Shown: positions 31,806-40,096 of the stretch, piece by piece
How the letters are laid out: each line of letters starts with the position of its first letter
How positions within the stretch are numbered: position 1 is the stretch's first letter
Assembly (NCBI RefSeq): GCF_020097835.1
Contig: NZ_CP083666.1
Location: 186,001 to 250,000 of the forward strand
Origin: Haloprofundus halobius
GTDB lineage: Archaea; Halobacteriota; Halobacteria; Halobacteriales; Haloferacaceae
Direction of reading: 5' to 3'
Length of the DNA stretch: 64,000 nt
Notes under the pieces: generated by a model
What the model saw: the letters and a program-made list of their open reading frames with translations, nothing else
Told to the model about the DNA's origin: nothing
Databases searched by the model: none
Made by a program: the position numbers and the translations under genes

Positions 31806-32999
31806 TCAGCGCGGGATATCTTGGTCGAGGAAGAACCCCCTGTCGCTGACGAGGACCGTGATGGGACTGTGCGGCGGACACGCCCACCACGTCGTCGACG
31901 TCGACGCTCCCGAGTCGCTCTCGACGGCGAGTTCGTACCGCCCCGCCTCGGAGATGGGCCGAAGATCCCGCTGTTCGTGGGGTTCGAGGGTCCGCCGCTC
32001 GTCGAACAGCGGCACGCGTTCGCCGTCGTCGATCCGGTTCTCGTCGTCGCCGTTCCGACTCTCGCCGTCACTCGAGACGCGTATCCGGACGGTTCGACGC
32101 TCGTCGCTTCCGTTTTCGAGCCATAGCACCGGGTTCGCGATTCCGCAGGTGACCCGGTGGTCCGGTCCGAGGACGACGTGCTTTTCGAACTCCTCGGGGA
32201 CGTGCCACGCCGTCTCGGTCCGTCGGCCGCTCCCGGCGTCCGCTCGGTCCGCCCCTGCTTCGTCGACGACGACGGTGTAGTTCCCAGTTCGATACGTTGT
32301 CGGAACCGTGAGGCGACTCACGGCAGGAACCCGGTAGCGGTAGTCCAGTAGCCCCGTCTCCGAGAGCGACACTCGGAGGCGGACGCGGCGTTCCTCGACG
32401 GTCGGGTTGTCCAGCACCACCACCGCGGGCTGGTACCACAGCGAGTAGCCGCTGCCGTTCAGCGGGAGTTCCTCGCTCGTCGTTCCGCCGAGTGACAGCG
32501 GACAGCCAGGACGACAGCGCGCGAACCGCATGAACGTCGTCTCCGCCTCGTCGAGATCGACCGAGAGCCCCTCCAGTTCGTCGCGGACGGTCCACTCGAA
32601 GCCGGAGCGGTCGCCAGCGTCCGTCTCGACGACGACGCGGTAACGGTCTTCGGTCAGCGGTATCTCCGGGAAGCGGCGCTCCTGTCCCGGCGGGTACGTC
32701 CGGCTCTGCGCGAACACCGTCTCGCCGTCGTCGGCGCGTTCGACGACGAGCGTGGCGTAGGACGACTCGCGACGGAGGTTCCTGACGGCGATTCGCTGCT
32801 CCGAGCGCCGTTCACCGGCCGACTCGCCCGTCGTCGGTTCTGTGGCGTTCGTACCGGCCGTCGTGTTCGCCGCCTCCATCCCTTCTCCCGCCGACGAGCG
32901 TGGCGTCGTCTCGTCGTCGCGTCCGGGGAGTCGGTCACCGCATCCCGCCGTCGCCCCGAATCCGGCGACGACCGCTGCGATAACCGTGCGTCGGCGCAT
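31806..32999 (-). CDS. Lipoprotein B (paralogue of lipoprotein A)
   Basis: 397 residues from ATG 32999; the frame is open further upstream but the signal peptide begins here. MRRRTVIAAVVAGFGATAGCGDRLP contains a lipobox TAGC (Cys 20). The mature part has a Thr/Ser/Glu-rich linker (about 25-75) and a beta-rich body with CRPGCPLS and FEWTVRDELEGLSVDLDEAETTFM segments that mirror lipoprotein A. RaSEA is divergent immediately upstream. Probably a haloarchaeal extracellular beta-sandwich protein of unknown role. Confidence 0.78.
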   Translation of the reverse strand: MRRRTVIAAVVAGFGATAGCGDRLPGRDDETTPRSSAGEGMEAANTTAGTNATEPTTGESAGERRSEQRIAVRNLRRESSYATLVVERADDGETVFAQSRTYPPGQERRFPEIPLTEDRYRVVVETDAGDRSGFEWTVRDELEGLSVDLDEAETTFMRFARCRPGCPLSLGGTTSEELPLNGSGYSLWYQPAVVVLDNPTVEERRVRLRVSLSETGLLDYRYRVPAVSRLTVPTTYRTGNYTVVVDEAGADRADAGSGRRTETAWHVPEEFEKHVVLGPDHRVTCGIANPVLWLENGSDERRTVRIRVSSDGESRNGDDENRIDDGERVPLFDERRTLEPHEQRDLRPISEAGRYELAVESDSGASTSTTWWACPPHSPITVLVSDRGFFLDQDIPR

Positions 33000-33121
33000 A
33001 CCCCTCTTCGGGAGGCGAGCGGCAAATAGTCGCGGTCGCTCGCGATACGTGCTTCGGACCTCACATCGTCGGCCGAGGGGGAGACGAAGCGGCTTTACGC
33101 GCCCGTCGCCCAGTCGCACCA

Positions 33122-34192
33122 ATGAGTGAGCCGAGTCCCGACGTGTACGAGCGGGGACGCGGAATGGACGCGCACAACAAGGTGATGCGCGAGATTCGCG
33201 GCCTGAAGGAGAAACACTACGACCCGCACGAGCCGACGCGCGTGTGGATCGACGAGGACAACACGCCGAGCGGCGTCTACCAATCGCTCACCATCATCCT
33301 CAACACCGGCGGCTGTCGGTGGGCGCGCGCCGGTGGCTGTACGATGTGCGGCTACGTCGCCGAGTCCGTCGAGGGCGGCACCGTCGAACACGGGGCGCTG
33401 ATGGACCAGATACAGGCCTGTCTCGACCACGAGGGGGAAAACGCCGACGGGAAGTCGCCGCTCATCAAGATCTACACCTCCGGGTCGTTCCTCGACGAGC
33501 GCGAGGTGCCCGCCGAGACCCGAGACGCCATCGCGGAGACGTTCTCGGACCGAGAGCGCATCGTCGTCGAGTCGCTCCCGGACTTCGTCGATCGCGAGAA
33601 ACTCGACGACTTCGTCTCGCGAGGGCTCGACACCGACGTCGCCGTCGGCCTCGAAACGGCGACCGACCGCGTCCGCCGCGACTGCGTGAACAAGTACTTC
33701 GCCTTCGACGACTTCGTCGCCGCCAGCGAGGAGGCCGACGCCGCGGGCGCGGGCATCAAAGCCTACCTCCTGATGAAGCCGCCGTTCCTCTCGGAGTCGG
33801 AGGCCATCGAGGACATGAAATCCTCCGTCCGCCGCTGCGCGGAGTACGCCCACACCGTCTCGATGAACCCCTGCAACGTCCAGCGCTACACGATGGTCGA
33901 CGAACTCCACTTCCGGGGCGGCTACCGCCCGCCGTGGCTCTGGTCGGTCGCCGAGGTGCTGCGCGACACGGCGGATGCGGACGCTATCGTCGTCTCCGAC
34001 CCCGTCGGTCACGGCTCCGACCGCGGCCCACACAACTGCGGCGAGTGCGACGATTTGGTTCAGAAAGCCATCAAGGACTTCGACCTCCGACAGGACCCCT
34101 CGGTGTTCGAGCAGGTCGACTGCGACTGCAAGGGGACCTGGCGCGCCGTCGTCGAAGAGGAGACGAGCTACGCGATGCCGCTGGCGAAGTGA
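33122..34192 (+). CDS. Archaeosine radical SAM enzyme RaSEA
   Basis: 356 residues. A radical SAM protein with an unusual cluster motif C65-x7-C73-x2-C76 (GGCRWARAGGCTMCGY), as in RaSEA, which works with ArcS on the lysine adduct of preQ0-tRNA to form archaeosine. VVESLPDFVDREKLDDF, GLETATDRVRRDCVNKYF and SMNPCNVQRYTMVDEL are typical segments. The C-terminal CGECDDL...DCDCKGTW adds Cys residues that could bind a second metal. A CTTTACGC box about 26 bases before ATG suggests a leaderless transcript. Its partner arcS is at 349-2106, not adjacent. Confidence 0.9.
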   Translation: MSEPSPDVYERGRGMDAHNKVMREIRGLKEKHYDPHEPTRVWIDEDNTPSGVYQSLTIILNTGGCRWARAGGCTMCGYVAESVEGGTVEHGALMDQIQACLDHEGENADGKSPLIKIYTSGSFLDEREVPAETRDAIAETFSDRERIVVESLPDFVDREKLDDFVSRGLDTDVAVGLETATDRVRRDCVNKYFAFDDFVAASEEADAAGAGIKAYLLMKPPFLSESEAIEDMKSSVRRCAEYAHTVSMNPCNVQRYTMVDELHFRGGYRPPWLWSVAEVLRDTADADAIVVSDPVGHGSDRGPHNCGECDDLVQKAIKDFDLRQDPSVFEQVDCDCKGTWRAVVEEETSYAMPLAK

Positions 34193-34404
34193 GAAGACGG
34201 CTGGCGGAGCCAGAAGCGAAGACGACGTCGGTGTGAATCCACTTCCTCGACGCCGCTGGTAACGGTATACACACGGCTGTAAGCGGCCGTTTACGCCCGC
34301 GTAGGCCGCTCATAGTGATACCCGATGCCGTACAGCTTCCAGGTAAGGGTCGACGGCCACGCGGCGCGAAACGCCGCCCCTCGGTCGTCTCGACCATCTC
34401 GACT

Positions 34405-34527
34405 ATGAAACAGACGCAAGGAAGCTACAAGGCGGTGTACTGCTCCGACGGCTGGCTGGAGATTCGCGAGGAGCAGAACGTCGAAGGGTGGATATCGACC
34501 GACTCGCCGGTGCCCGTCACGACGTAG
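34405..34527 (+). CDS. Small conserved haloarchaeal protein (DUF7331-like)
   Basis: 40 residues, MKQTQGSYKAVYCSDGWLEIREEQ at the start, ending with DSPVPVTT. The WLEIREEQNVEGWISTDS segment matches a short haloarchaeal family I recall as DUF7331 (unverified). The preceding 210 bases (34193-34404) carry no other gene. Short proteins of this kind have no established function. Confidence 0.6.
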   Translation: MKQTQGSYKAVYCSDGWLEIREEQNVEGWISTDSPVPVTT

Positions 34528-34641
34528 GCGTTCGAGCCGTTCGGCTCCGTCTCTCGACGGAGACACAGCGCCGCCGTAATCGTCTTCCCGCCTCCTCTTC
34601 TATCCGTGTTTCTCTCGCTAAGACAGCCGACCCGTGACCGT

Positions 34642-35316
34642 TCAGACGAACCCGCGGAGGATGCCCTGCCCGTCGGTGCCGCCGACGTCGGCGAGCGTCG
34701 CTCGCTCAGGGTGCGGCATCAACACCGCCACCGACTCCCGTTCGCCCAGAATCCCGGCGACGTTGCCCGTCGAGCCGTTCGGGTTCGCCTCGTCGGTGAC
34801 GTTGCCGTCGGCGTCGCAGTAACGAAACAGCACCCTGTCCGCCGCTTCGAGCGCCTCGTACTTCTCGGCCGAAATCTCGAAGCGCCCCTCGCCGTGGGCG
34901 ATGGGTACTTCGATGACCTCGCCTTCGTCGTAAGCGGCGGTCCACGGCGTCTGGGCGTTCTCGACCCGTAGGTGGACGGACTCACACTGAAAGCGTGCGC
35001 TCCGGTTCGTCGTGAACGCGCCCTCGGTCAGTCCCGACTCGCAGCCGACCTGTGCACCGTTGCAGACGCCCAAGACGGGAACGCCGCGCTCGGCGGCGTC
35101 GCGGACCTCGTTCATGATCGGGGACTGCGCGGCCATCGCACCTGCCCGGAGGTAGTCACCGTAGGAGAACCCGCCGGGGAGCATCACACCCGTCGCGTCC
35201 GCGGGAAGTCCGTCTTCGTGCCAGACGCGTTCGGCGTCGATGCCGAGGTGGGTGAGCGCCGCCACCGCGTCGCGGTCGCAGTTCGACCCGCCGAACTGCA
35301 CGACTGCGACCGTCAC
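34642..35316 (-). CDS. purQ: Phosphoribosylformylglycinamidine synthase subunit PurQ
   Basis: 224 residues from GTG 35316. It is the glutaminase subunit of FGAM synthase. The nucleophile Cys is in VLGVCNGAQVGCESGL, the oxyanion region in LPGGFSYGDYLRAGAMA, and the catalytic His/Glu in VLMPHPERAT. It delivers ammonia to PurL together with PurS. PurS lies 55 bases upstream on the same strand. The GTG start fits the N-terminal consensus VAVVQFGGSNCDRD. PurL is not in the window. Confidence 0.95.
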   Translation of the reverse strand: MTVAVVQFGGSNCDRDAVAALTHLGIDAERVWHEDGLPADATGVMLPGGFSYGDYLRAGAMAAQSPIMNEVRDAAERGVPVLGVCNGAQVGCESGLTEGAFTTNRSARFQCESVHLRVENAQTPWTAAYDEGEVIEVPIAHGEGRFEISAEKYEALEAADRVLFRYCDADGNVTDEANPNGSTGNVAGILGERESVAVLMPHPERATLADVGGTDGQGILRGFV

Positions 35317-35371
35317 CGGAACCGCCTCCCGTGGCGGTGTACGACGGTCGGAGTCGTGGAGACTGCGACGC

Positions 35372-35626
35372 TCATTCGGCTTCCTCGACCACCACGTCGT
35401 AGTCGTGAATCGTGGGGTTAGCGAGCAATCGTTCGGCCATCTCGTCGGCGCGCTCCTCCGCATCTGCGGCGGAGTCGGCGTCGATATCCACCTCGAAGCG
35501 GTCCGCCGAGCGCAGGCCCGAGAGCTCGAAGCCGAGCCGTTCGAGCGCGCGCTTCGTCGTCTCCGCCTCGGGGTCCAACACGCCACGCTTGAGTCGGACA
35601 GTCACCGTCGCGGTGTACGCGGTCAT
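35372..35626 (-). CDS. purS: Phosphoribosylformylglycinamidine synthase subunit PurS
   Basis: 84 residues from ATG 35626. The small bridging subunit of FGAM synthase, which helps channel ammonia between PurQ and PurL. The start TAYTATVTVRLKRGVLDPEAET and LGFELSGLRSADRFEVDID are characteristic. It precedes purQ in one operon. The upstream frame extends to 35683, but those extra residues do not match the family. The upstream region is shared with the divergent purU-like gene. Confidence 0.95.
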   Translation of the reverse strand: MTAYTATVTVRLKRGVLDPEAETTKRALERLGFELSGLRSADRFEVDIDADSAADAEERADEMAERLLANPTIHDYDVVVEEAE

Positions 35627-35937
35627 CGTCTGACTCTGCGCGGTCGTGGGTAAAGTGGCTTTTGGATGCGCGACAATGTTCACATTCGTGCATAGGTGGC
35701 ATCGACCGTCCCGGTCGTCGACATCGAATCGTGAGCGTGTCCGTCGACCGAAGGCTATCGCTCACGATAGTTGGTCTTGGTCGACGGCGGTCTGACCGAA
35801 AACGGTCGCGAGCGGGGTTGGCGTCGAGTGGTTAACCACCGCTTGTGCGCGCATATCGTTGCCACGAACGGAAGACGTATCCGAAGTTATGGCCCACATT
35901 ACCACGTGCTCACTCCCGGTCCTTTGGTGATGAGAAT
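35627..35937. promoter_or_regulatory. Divergent region between purS and the purU-like gene
   Basis: About 310 bases with no convincing gene. It contains an inverted repeat CTATCG-CTCA-CGATAG (35755-35770) and a perfect 12-bp palindrome GTGGTTAACCAC (35828-35839) whose GGTTAACC core also occurs in the fdh spacer. TGAGAATATG with an AT-rich flank leads into the purU-like ATG 35938. The palindrome is a candidate operator for purine gene control, which is inference. Confidence 0.4.
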
Positions 35938-36915
35938 ATGACTCGAGAGTTGACCGAAATCACCGTTATCGGCGAGGACAAAACGGGCCTCGTCGCGCGT
36001 ATCACGTCGCTTCTATTCGACCGCAGTATCAACATCGAGGATATCGACCAGGCCGTCCGCGAAGGAATCTTCCGGATGACCCTCCACGCGGACACCAGCG
36101 AGATGGTGTGTACTCCGGACACCCTCCGTTCGACGCTCGCGGACCTTGCGACCGAACTCGGCGTCGAGATTCAAGTCCGGTTTCCTTCGGACCGCGAGAC
36201 GAAGCGCCTCGCGGTGCTCGTGACGAAGGAGAGCCACTGTCTGGAGGCGCTGTTCGAGGCGTGGGCCAACGACGAACTCGACGCCGAGATCGGCGTCGTC
36301 ATCGGCAACCACGACGACCTCCAACCGCTGGCGGATCACTATAATGTCCCCTTCCACGACATCGGCGACAAGAAGGGCGGGGCTGACGAGGAGGAGCTGC
36401 TCGAACTGCTCGACGAGTACGACGTGGACCTCATCGTCCTCGCGCGCTACATGCGCATCCTCTCGCCGAACGTCGTCTTCCGCTACGAGGACCGCATCAT
36501 CAACATCCACCCGAGTCTGCTGCCGTCGTTCCCCGGCGCGGCCGCCTACCGGCAGGCGAAGGAGGGCGGCGTCCGAATCGCCGGCGTCACCGCCCACTAC
36601 GTGACGACCGACCTCGACCAGGGGCCGGTCATCACCCAACGCGCGTTCGACGTGCCGGACGACGCGTCGGTCACCGACATCAAAGAGCGCGGGCAGCCGC
36701 TCGAAGCCGACGCGCTGCTCGAAGCGGTCAAACTCCACCTCGACGGCGCGCTGACCGTCCATCGCGGCCGGACGAATCTCCGCCACAGCGAGGATATCGA
36801 CTACCAACTCGGTCTCACGAAGGAGGCGCAGGCGGCGAATCCGGACCGTCCGGTCGACGGGAAGATTCCGTCGGCGATTCGCAAGCGGGCCGAAGCGGAC
36901 GCCAGCGACGACTGA
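35938..36915 (+). CDS. purU: Formyltetrahydrofolate deformylase (PurU-like), ACT + formyltransferase
   Basis: 325 residues. An N-terminal ACT domain (ITVIGEDKTGLVARITSLLFDRSINIEDID, about 6-80) precedes a formyltransferase domain whose active-site segments are INIHPSLLPSFPGAAAYRQA and VTAHYVTTDLDQGPVI. PurU hydrolyses 10-formyl-H4folate to formate and H4folate. The ~45 C-terminal residues (YQLGLTKEAQAANPDRPVDG onward) exceed bacterial PurU. Because it sits between purine genes, a GAR transformylase-like role (PurN) is a possible alternative. ATG 35938 is supported by the ACT domain beginning immediately. Confidence 0.85.
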   Translation: MTRELTEITVIGEDKTGLVARITSLLFDRSINIEDIDQAVREGIFRMTLHADTSEMVCTPDTLRSTLADLATELGVEIQVRFPSDRETKRLAVLVTKESHCLEALFEAWANDELDAEIGVVIGNHDDLQPLADHYNVPFHDIGDKKGGADEEELLELLDEYDVDLIVLARYMRILSPNVVFRYEDRIINIHPSLLPSFPGAAAYRQAKEGGVRIAGVTAHYVTTDLDQGPVITQRAFDVPDDASVTDIKERGQPLEADALLEAVKLHLDGALTVHRGRTNLRHSEDIDYQLGLTKEAQAANPDRPVDGKIPSAIRKRAEADASDD

Positions 36916-36967
36916 CCGCCGGACACCGCCATTTTCTCACGACCGAGTGGTCTGCCCGACAGCTCGG

Positions 36968-37984
36968 TTACAGATCTCTGACCGCATCGACCGCTTCGTC
37001 GAGTTTCGGCGCATCGAACCAGTCGTAGTTCGTATACGCGTTCGTTCCGGCGGCGTACATCTCAGAGACGATGTCGACGACCGAGTCGGGCAGCGCCGGT
37101 GGCTCGGCGTCGCACAACGCCCGCCAGTCGGGGTCGTCGCGGCGGTCCGCCTCCGTTTTCGCGGCGCTCACGGCGTCGACCCAGTCGGGGTGTTCGCGCT
37201 TGTAGTACTGGCGGACGACCTCTTTCGACATCTCCTGGCCGTCGTAGCTGAACCGGTTCTCGTCGAATGTCCCGACGACGTCGGCGACTTCGATGGTTCC
37301 GCCGTGGTAGAGACACTCGATTTTGCCGTCCTCGTGGACTAGTCCCGCGCGCTCGGCGCGGTCGGTGAGGATGTGGTTGACCGCGAGTGCCAGTTCTTCG
37401 AGTCGGTCGATTTCGGCCGGCCCGGAGATGTCGTCAGCCTCGCTTCGCGAGAGGTAGCGGTCGCGCTCTTCGAACTTCGTGGAGAACTCGACGACGGGTT
37501 CGGGGAGCTCTACCGCTTCGTCGGGCCACGAGTCGTAGTTGAGGCCGTAGTCCGCCGGGTCACCGCGCGAGCGGAGACTCGAACCCACGGGAACGGTGTT
37601 CCGGAAGACGATTTCGAGCGGAATCAGGTAGTTGTTCCCGACGGCGTCGTAGAATCGCTCGTAGTCGTATCCCTCGTCGTAGCGGAGGTTCGGCACCTGT
37701 ACGAGGTCGATAGCCATCTCGCGCGGCGGTTCAGTCGTCTCGCCGAGTTCGCGTTCATCACCGTCTTCGACCACGCCCCGGTAGTGCGTCGGCACGTGGT
37801 TCACGTCGAGCAACTCAAAGTTGTACGCGCCCATCGTGCAGAGACTCGCCCCCTTTCCCGGGATCTCGTCGGGCATCTTCCCCCAGTCGAAGACGGAGTA
37901 ATCGTCGGTGAAGACGAAGCTTCCCCGTCCGAGCGAGTCGGCCGTCGGTTCCTCGGCCACGCGGAACTCCTTGACGCTCGTCAT
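36968..37984 (-). CDS. purC: Phosphoribosylaminoimidazole-succinocarboxamide synthase
   Basis: 338 residues. SAICAR synthetase: it joins aspartate to CAIR using ATP in purine synthesis. The segments GRGSFVFTDDYSVFDWGKMPDEIPGKG (N-terminal phosphate-binding region) and IPLEIVFRNTVPVGSSLRSRGDPADYGL are the family core. DGKIECLYHGGTIEVADVVGTFDENRFSYD includes the SAICAR-signature aspartate region. The protein is longer than bacterial PurC and close to the haloarchaeal type. Gene order purQ-purS-purU-purC links it to the purine cluster. Confidence 0.92.
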   Translation of the reverse strand: MTSVKEFRVAEEPTADSLGRGSFVFTDDYSVFDWGKMPDEIPGKGASLCTMGAYNFELLDVNHVPTHYRGVVEDGDERELGETTEPPREMAIDLVQVPNLRYDEGYDYERFYDAVGNNYLIPLEIVFRNTVPVGSSLRSRGDPADYGLNYDSWPDEAVELPEPVVEFSTKFEERDRYLSRSEADDISGPAEIDRLEELALAVNHILTDRAERAGLVHEDGKIECLYHGGTIEVADVVGTFDENRFSYDGQEMSKEVVRQYYKREHPDWVDAVSAAKTEADRRDDPDWRALCDAEPPALPDSVVDIVSEMYAAGTNAYTNYDWFDAPKLDEAVDAVRDL

Positions 37985-38307
37985 GGCTGAACACGCGTCG
38001 GCGCACGGTAAGTAGCTTTCACTTCTGTGCTGATTAGTGAAAGAGATGAGTTCGAAATACGCACGTTCGTGCGTTATCTCGACGAGTCTCTAGAGACGCG
38101 CCGCGACAACACGCGTCGCTATCGCTGTCTCTGTTGCGAACAGGCGACCCATCTCCGTCCGCGAGCGGTGCGTCGCACACCCGCCTCGACCGACTCGCGG
38201 CAGTTCGTCAGTTCACCCGAGAGGCTGGTCCCGTCATCGCAGATAAAATCCGTGTGGACCGCTACCGGCACCCGAGAGTATTAGCCTCGGGACCGCACGC
38301 TTACCGT
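37985..38307. other. Intergenic region upstream of the ThDP enzyme
   Basis: A 323-base spacer with no credible gene. Contained elements: arms TTTCACT (38017-38023) and AGTGAAA (38036-38042), a near-palindrome ACGCACG-TT-CGTGCGT (38060-38075), and a perfect palindrome GTCTCTAGAGAC (38087-38098). Around 38277-38286 there is an AGTATTAGCC box, about 25-30 bases before the ATG 38308, fitting a leaderless promoter for the downstream gene. Confidence 0.5.
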
Positions 38308-40005
38308 ATGAGCGACGGCTACACCGGCGCGGACCTCTTCGTCGACGCACTCGAACAGTACGGCGTCACGCACCTCTTCGGCAATCCGGGGACGACGGAG
38401 TTACCGGTGATGCGAGCGCTGGAGGACAGTACCCTCGACTACGTGCTCGGTCTGCACGAGGACGTTGCCGTCGGCGCAGCGGCAGGCTACGCCAGCACCC
38501 GGCGGTACCACAGCCACCACGACCCCGACGTCCTGCCGGTCGGCGTCGTCAACCTCCACGTCACGCCGGGTCTCGCTCACGGCCTCGGCAACCTCTACGG
38601 CGCGAGCGTCGCGGGCGCACCACTCGTCGTCACCGCGGGTAATCACAGCACCGACTTCCGCCACGAGGAACCCATCCTCGCGGGCGACCTCCGCGAACTC
38701 GCCGACCAGTTCTGCAAGTGGTCCGACGAGGTGCTCGACGTGGCCGCGCTCCCGACGATGCTCCGCCGCGCGTTCCGCGTCGCGCTCACGCCGCCGACCG
38801 GCCCGGTGTTCCTCGCGCTCCCGCTTGACGTGATGATGACCGAGACCGACGCCGACCCCGAGCGACTCGGGGCGATTCCGACCGCGGGTCGCGGCGACCC
38901 GACGCAACTGGACCACGCGGCCGACCTGCTCGCCGAGGCGGACGCCCCTGTGCTCGTCGTCGGCGACGAGGTCGCTCGCGCCGGAGTCAACGCGGTCGAC
39001 GCCGCCGTCGAACTCGCTGAGGCAGCGGGCGCGCGCGTCCACGGCGAGATACTCTCCTGCGAGGTGAACTTCCCCGGCGACCACCCGCAGTGGGTGTCGC
39101 ACGTCCCGCCGGACGAGGCGCTCGCGTCGACGCTGATGGACACCGACACCCTCGTCTTCGCCGGCGTCTCGACGCACACGACGCTGACACGTCACGAGGA
39201 ACCGCTCGTTCCCGACGACGCGACGTGCCTCCACCTCGGCCCGGACGCGTGGGAGCTCGGCAAGAACCAGTCCGCGGACGCGGCGGTGCTCGGCGACCTC
39301 GATTCCGTCTGTTCGACGCTCGCGAGGCGCGTCCGAGAGCGCGTCGGCGACGACGAACGTGAGGCGCGACTCGGTCGCGTCGAGGCGACGAAACAGGCGG
39401 TCGAAGCGCGTATGCGCTCGCTCGGGACAGCGGAATCCGGCGACGCCGCCGACTCACGCGCCTCGAAAGCCGAGTTGGTCGACGCGATTCGCGCGGCCGC
39501 CCCGGACGCGTACGTCGTCGACGAGGGCGTCACCTCGAAGTACGTGATGCTCACCCGGTGGCCGTTTTCGCCCGAACAGTACGTCTCGAACAAGGGCGGT
39601 GGCCTCGGCTACGGGCTCCCGGCGACAATCGGCGCCGCCGTCGCCGAGAGCCAGCGCGCCGAGCCCCGGACCGTCCTCGGCTTCGTCGGCGACGGGTCGT
39701 ATCTCTACTACCCGCAGACGCTGTACACGGCGGCGCGCTACGACCTCGACCTCACGGTTGTCGTCTCCGACAACCGCAACTACCGCATCCTGAAGGACAA
39801 CGCGCTCGGCCTGTTCGGCGGCGACGAGGACGACTACGAGTTCGTCGGGATGGATTTCGACCCCGCGGTCGACATCCCGAAAAACGCCGAGAGCCACGGC
39901 GCCCGCGGGCGACTGGTCGACTCGCCGGCCGACATCGAAGCCGCGGTTCGCGAGGCGGTCTCTCGCGAGGGTCCGGACGTACTGGACGCGCTCGTCCACG
40001 ACTGA
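38308..40005 (+). CDS. Thiamine-diphosphate enzyme, benzoylformate decarboxylase-like
   Basis: 565 residues, the three-domain ThDP family fold. The catalytic Glu51 lies in GLHEDVAVGAAAGYA. FGNPGTTELP and VVNLHVTPGLAHGLGNL correspond to the benzoylformate decarboxylase active-site segments, with its His in NLH. The ThDP/Mg motif is GDGSYLYYPQTLYTAA...VVVSDNRNY. No FAD-type acetolactate synthase features are obvious. The substrate is unclear: an oxo-acid decarboxylase or carboligase. ATG 38308 fits the family N-terminus, and an AT-rich box lies ~25 bases upstream. Confidence 0.85.
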   Translation: MSDGYTGADLFVDALEQYGVTHLFGNPGTTELPVMRALEDSTLDYVLGLHEDVAVGAAAGYASTRRYHSHHDPDVLPVGVVNLHVTPGLAHGLGNLYGASVAGAPLVVTAGNHSTDFRHEEPILAGDLRELADQFCKWSDEVLDVAALPTMLRRAFRVALTPPTGPVFLALPLDVMMTETDADPERLGAIPTAGRGDPTQLDHAADLLAEADAPVLVVGDEVARAGVNAVDAAVELAEAAGARVHGEILSCEVNFPGDHPQWVSHVPPDEALASTLMDTDTLVFAGVSTHTTLTRHEEPLVPDDATCLHLGPDAWELGKNQSADAAVLGDLDSVCSTLARRVRERVGDDEREARLGRVEATKQAVEARMRSLGTAESGDAADSRASKAELVDAIRAAAPDAYVVDEGVTSKYVMLTRWPFSPEQYVSNKGGGLGYGLPATIGAAVAESQRAEPRTVLGFVGDGSYLYYPQTLYTAARYDLDLTVVVSDNRNYRILKDNALGLFGGDEDDYEFVGMDFDPAVDIPKNAESHGARGRLVDSPADIEAAVREAVSREGPDVLDALVHD

Positions 40006-40096
40006 GCGCGGGCCGCGGCGAGCGCGAGAGTCGAACAGGCTCGTTCGCATTGCCGACGACCGCTGACTTTTAGCCCTCGCGGTGATGGGATTCCCT

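Noticed and set aside
38134-38307. N-terminal extension of the ThDP enzyme from an upstream ATG
   Set aside because: The extra 58 residues are Arg/Ser-rich, do not match the family N-terminus and cover the predicted promoter. ATG 38308 fits both.
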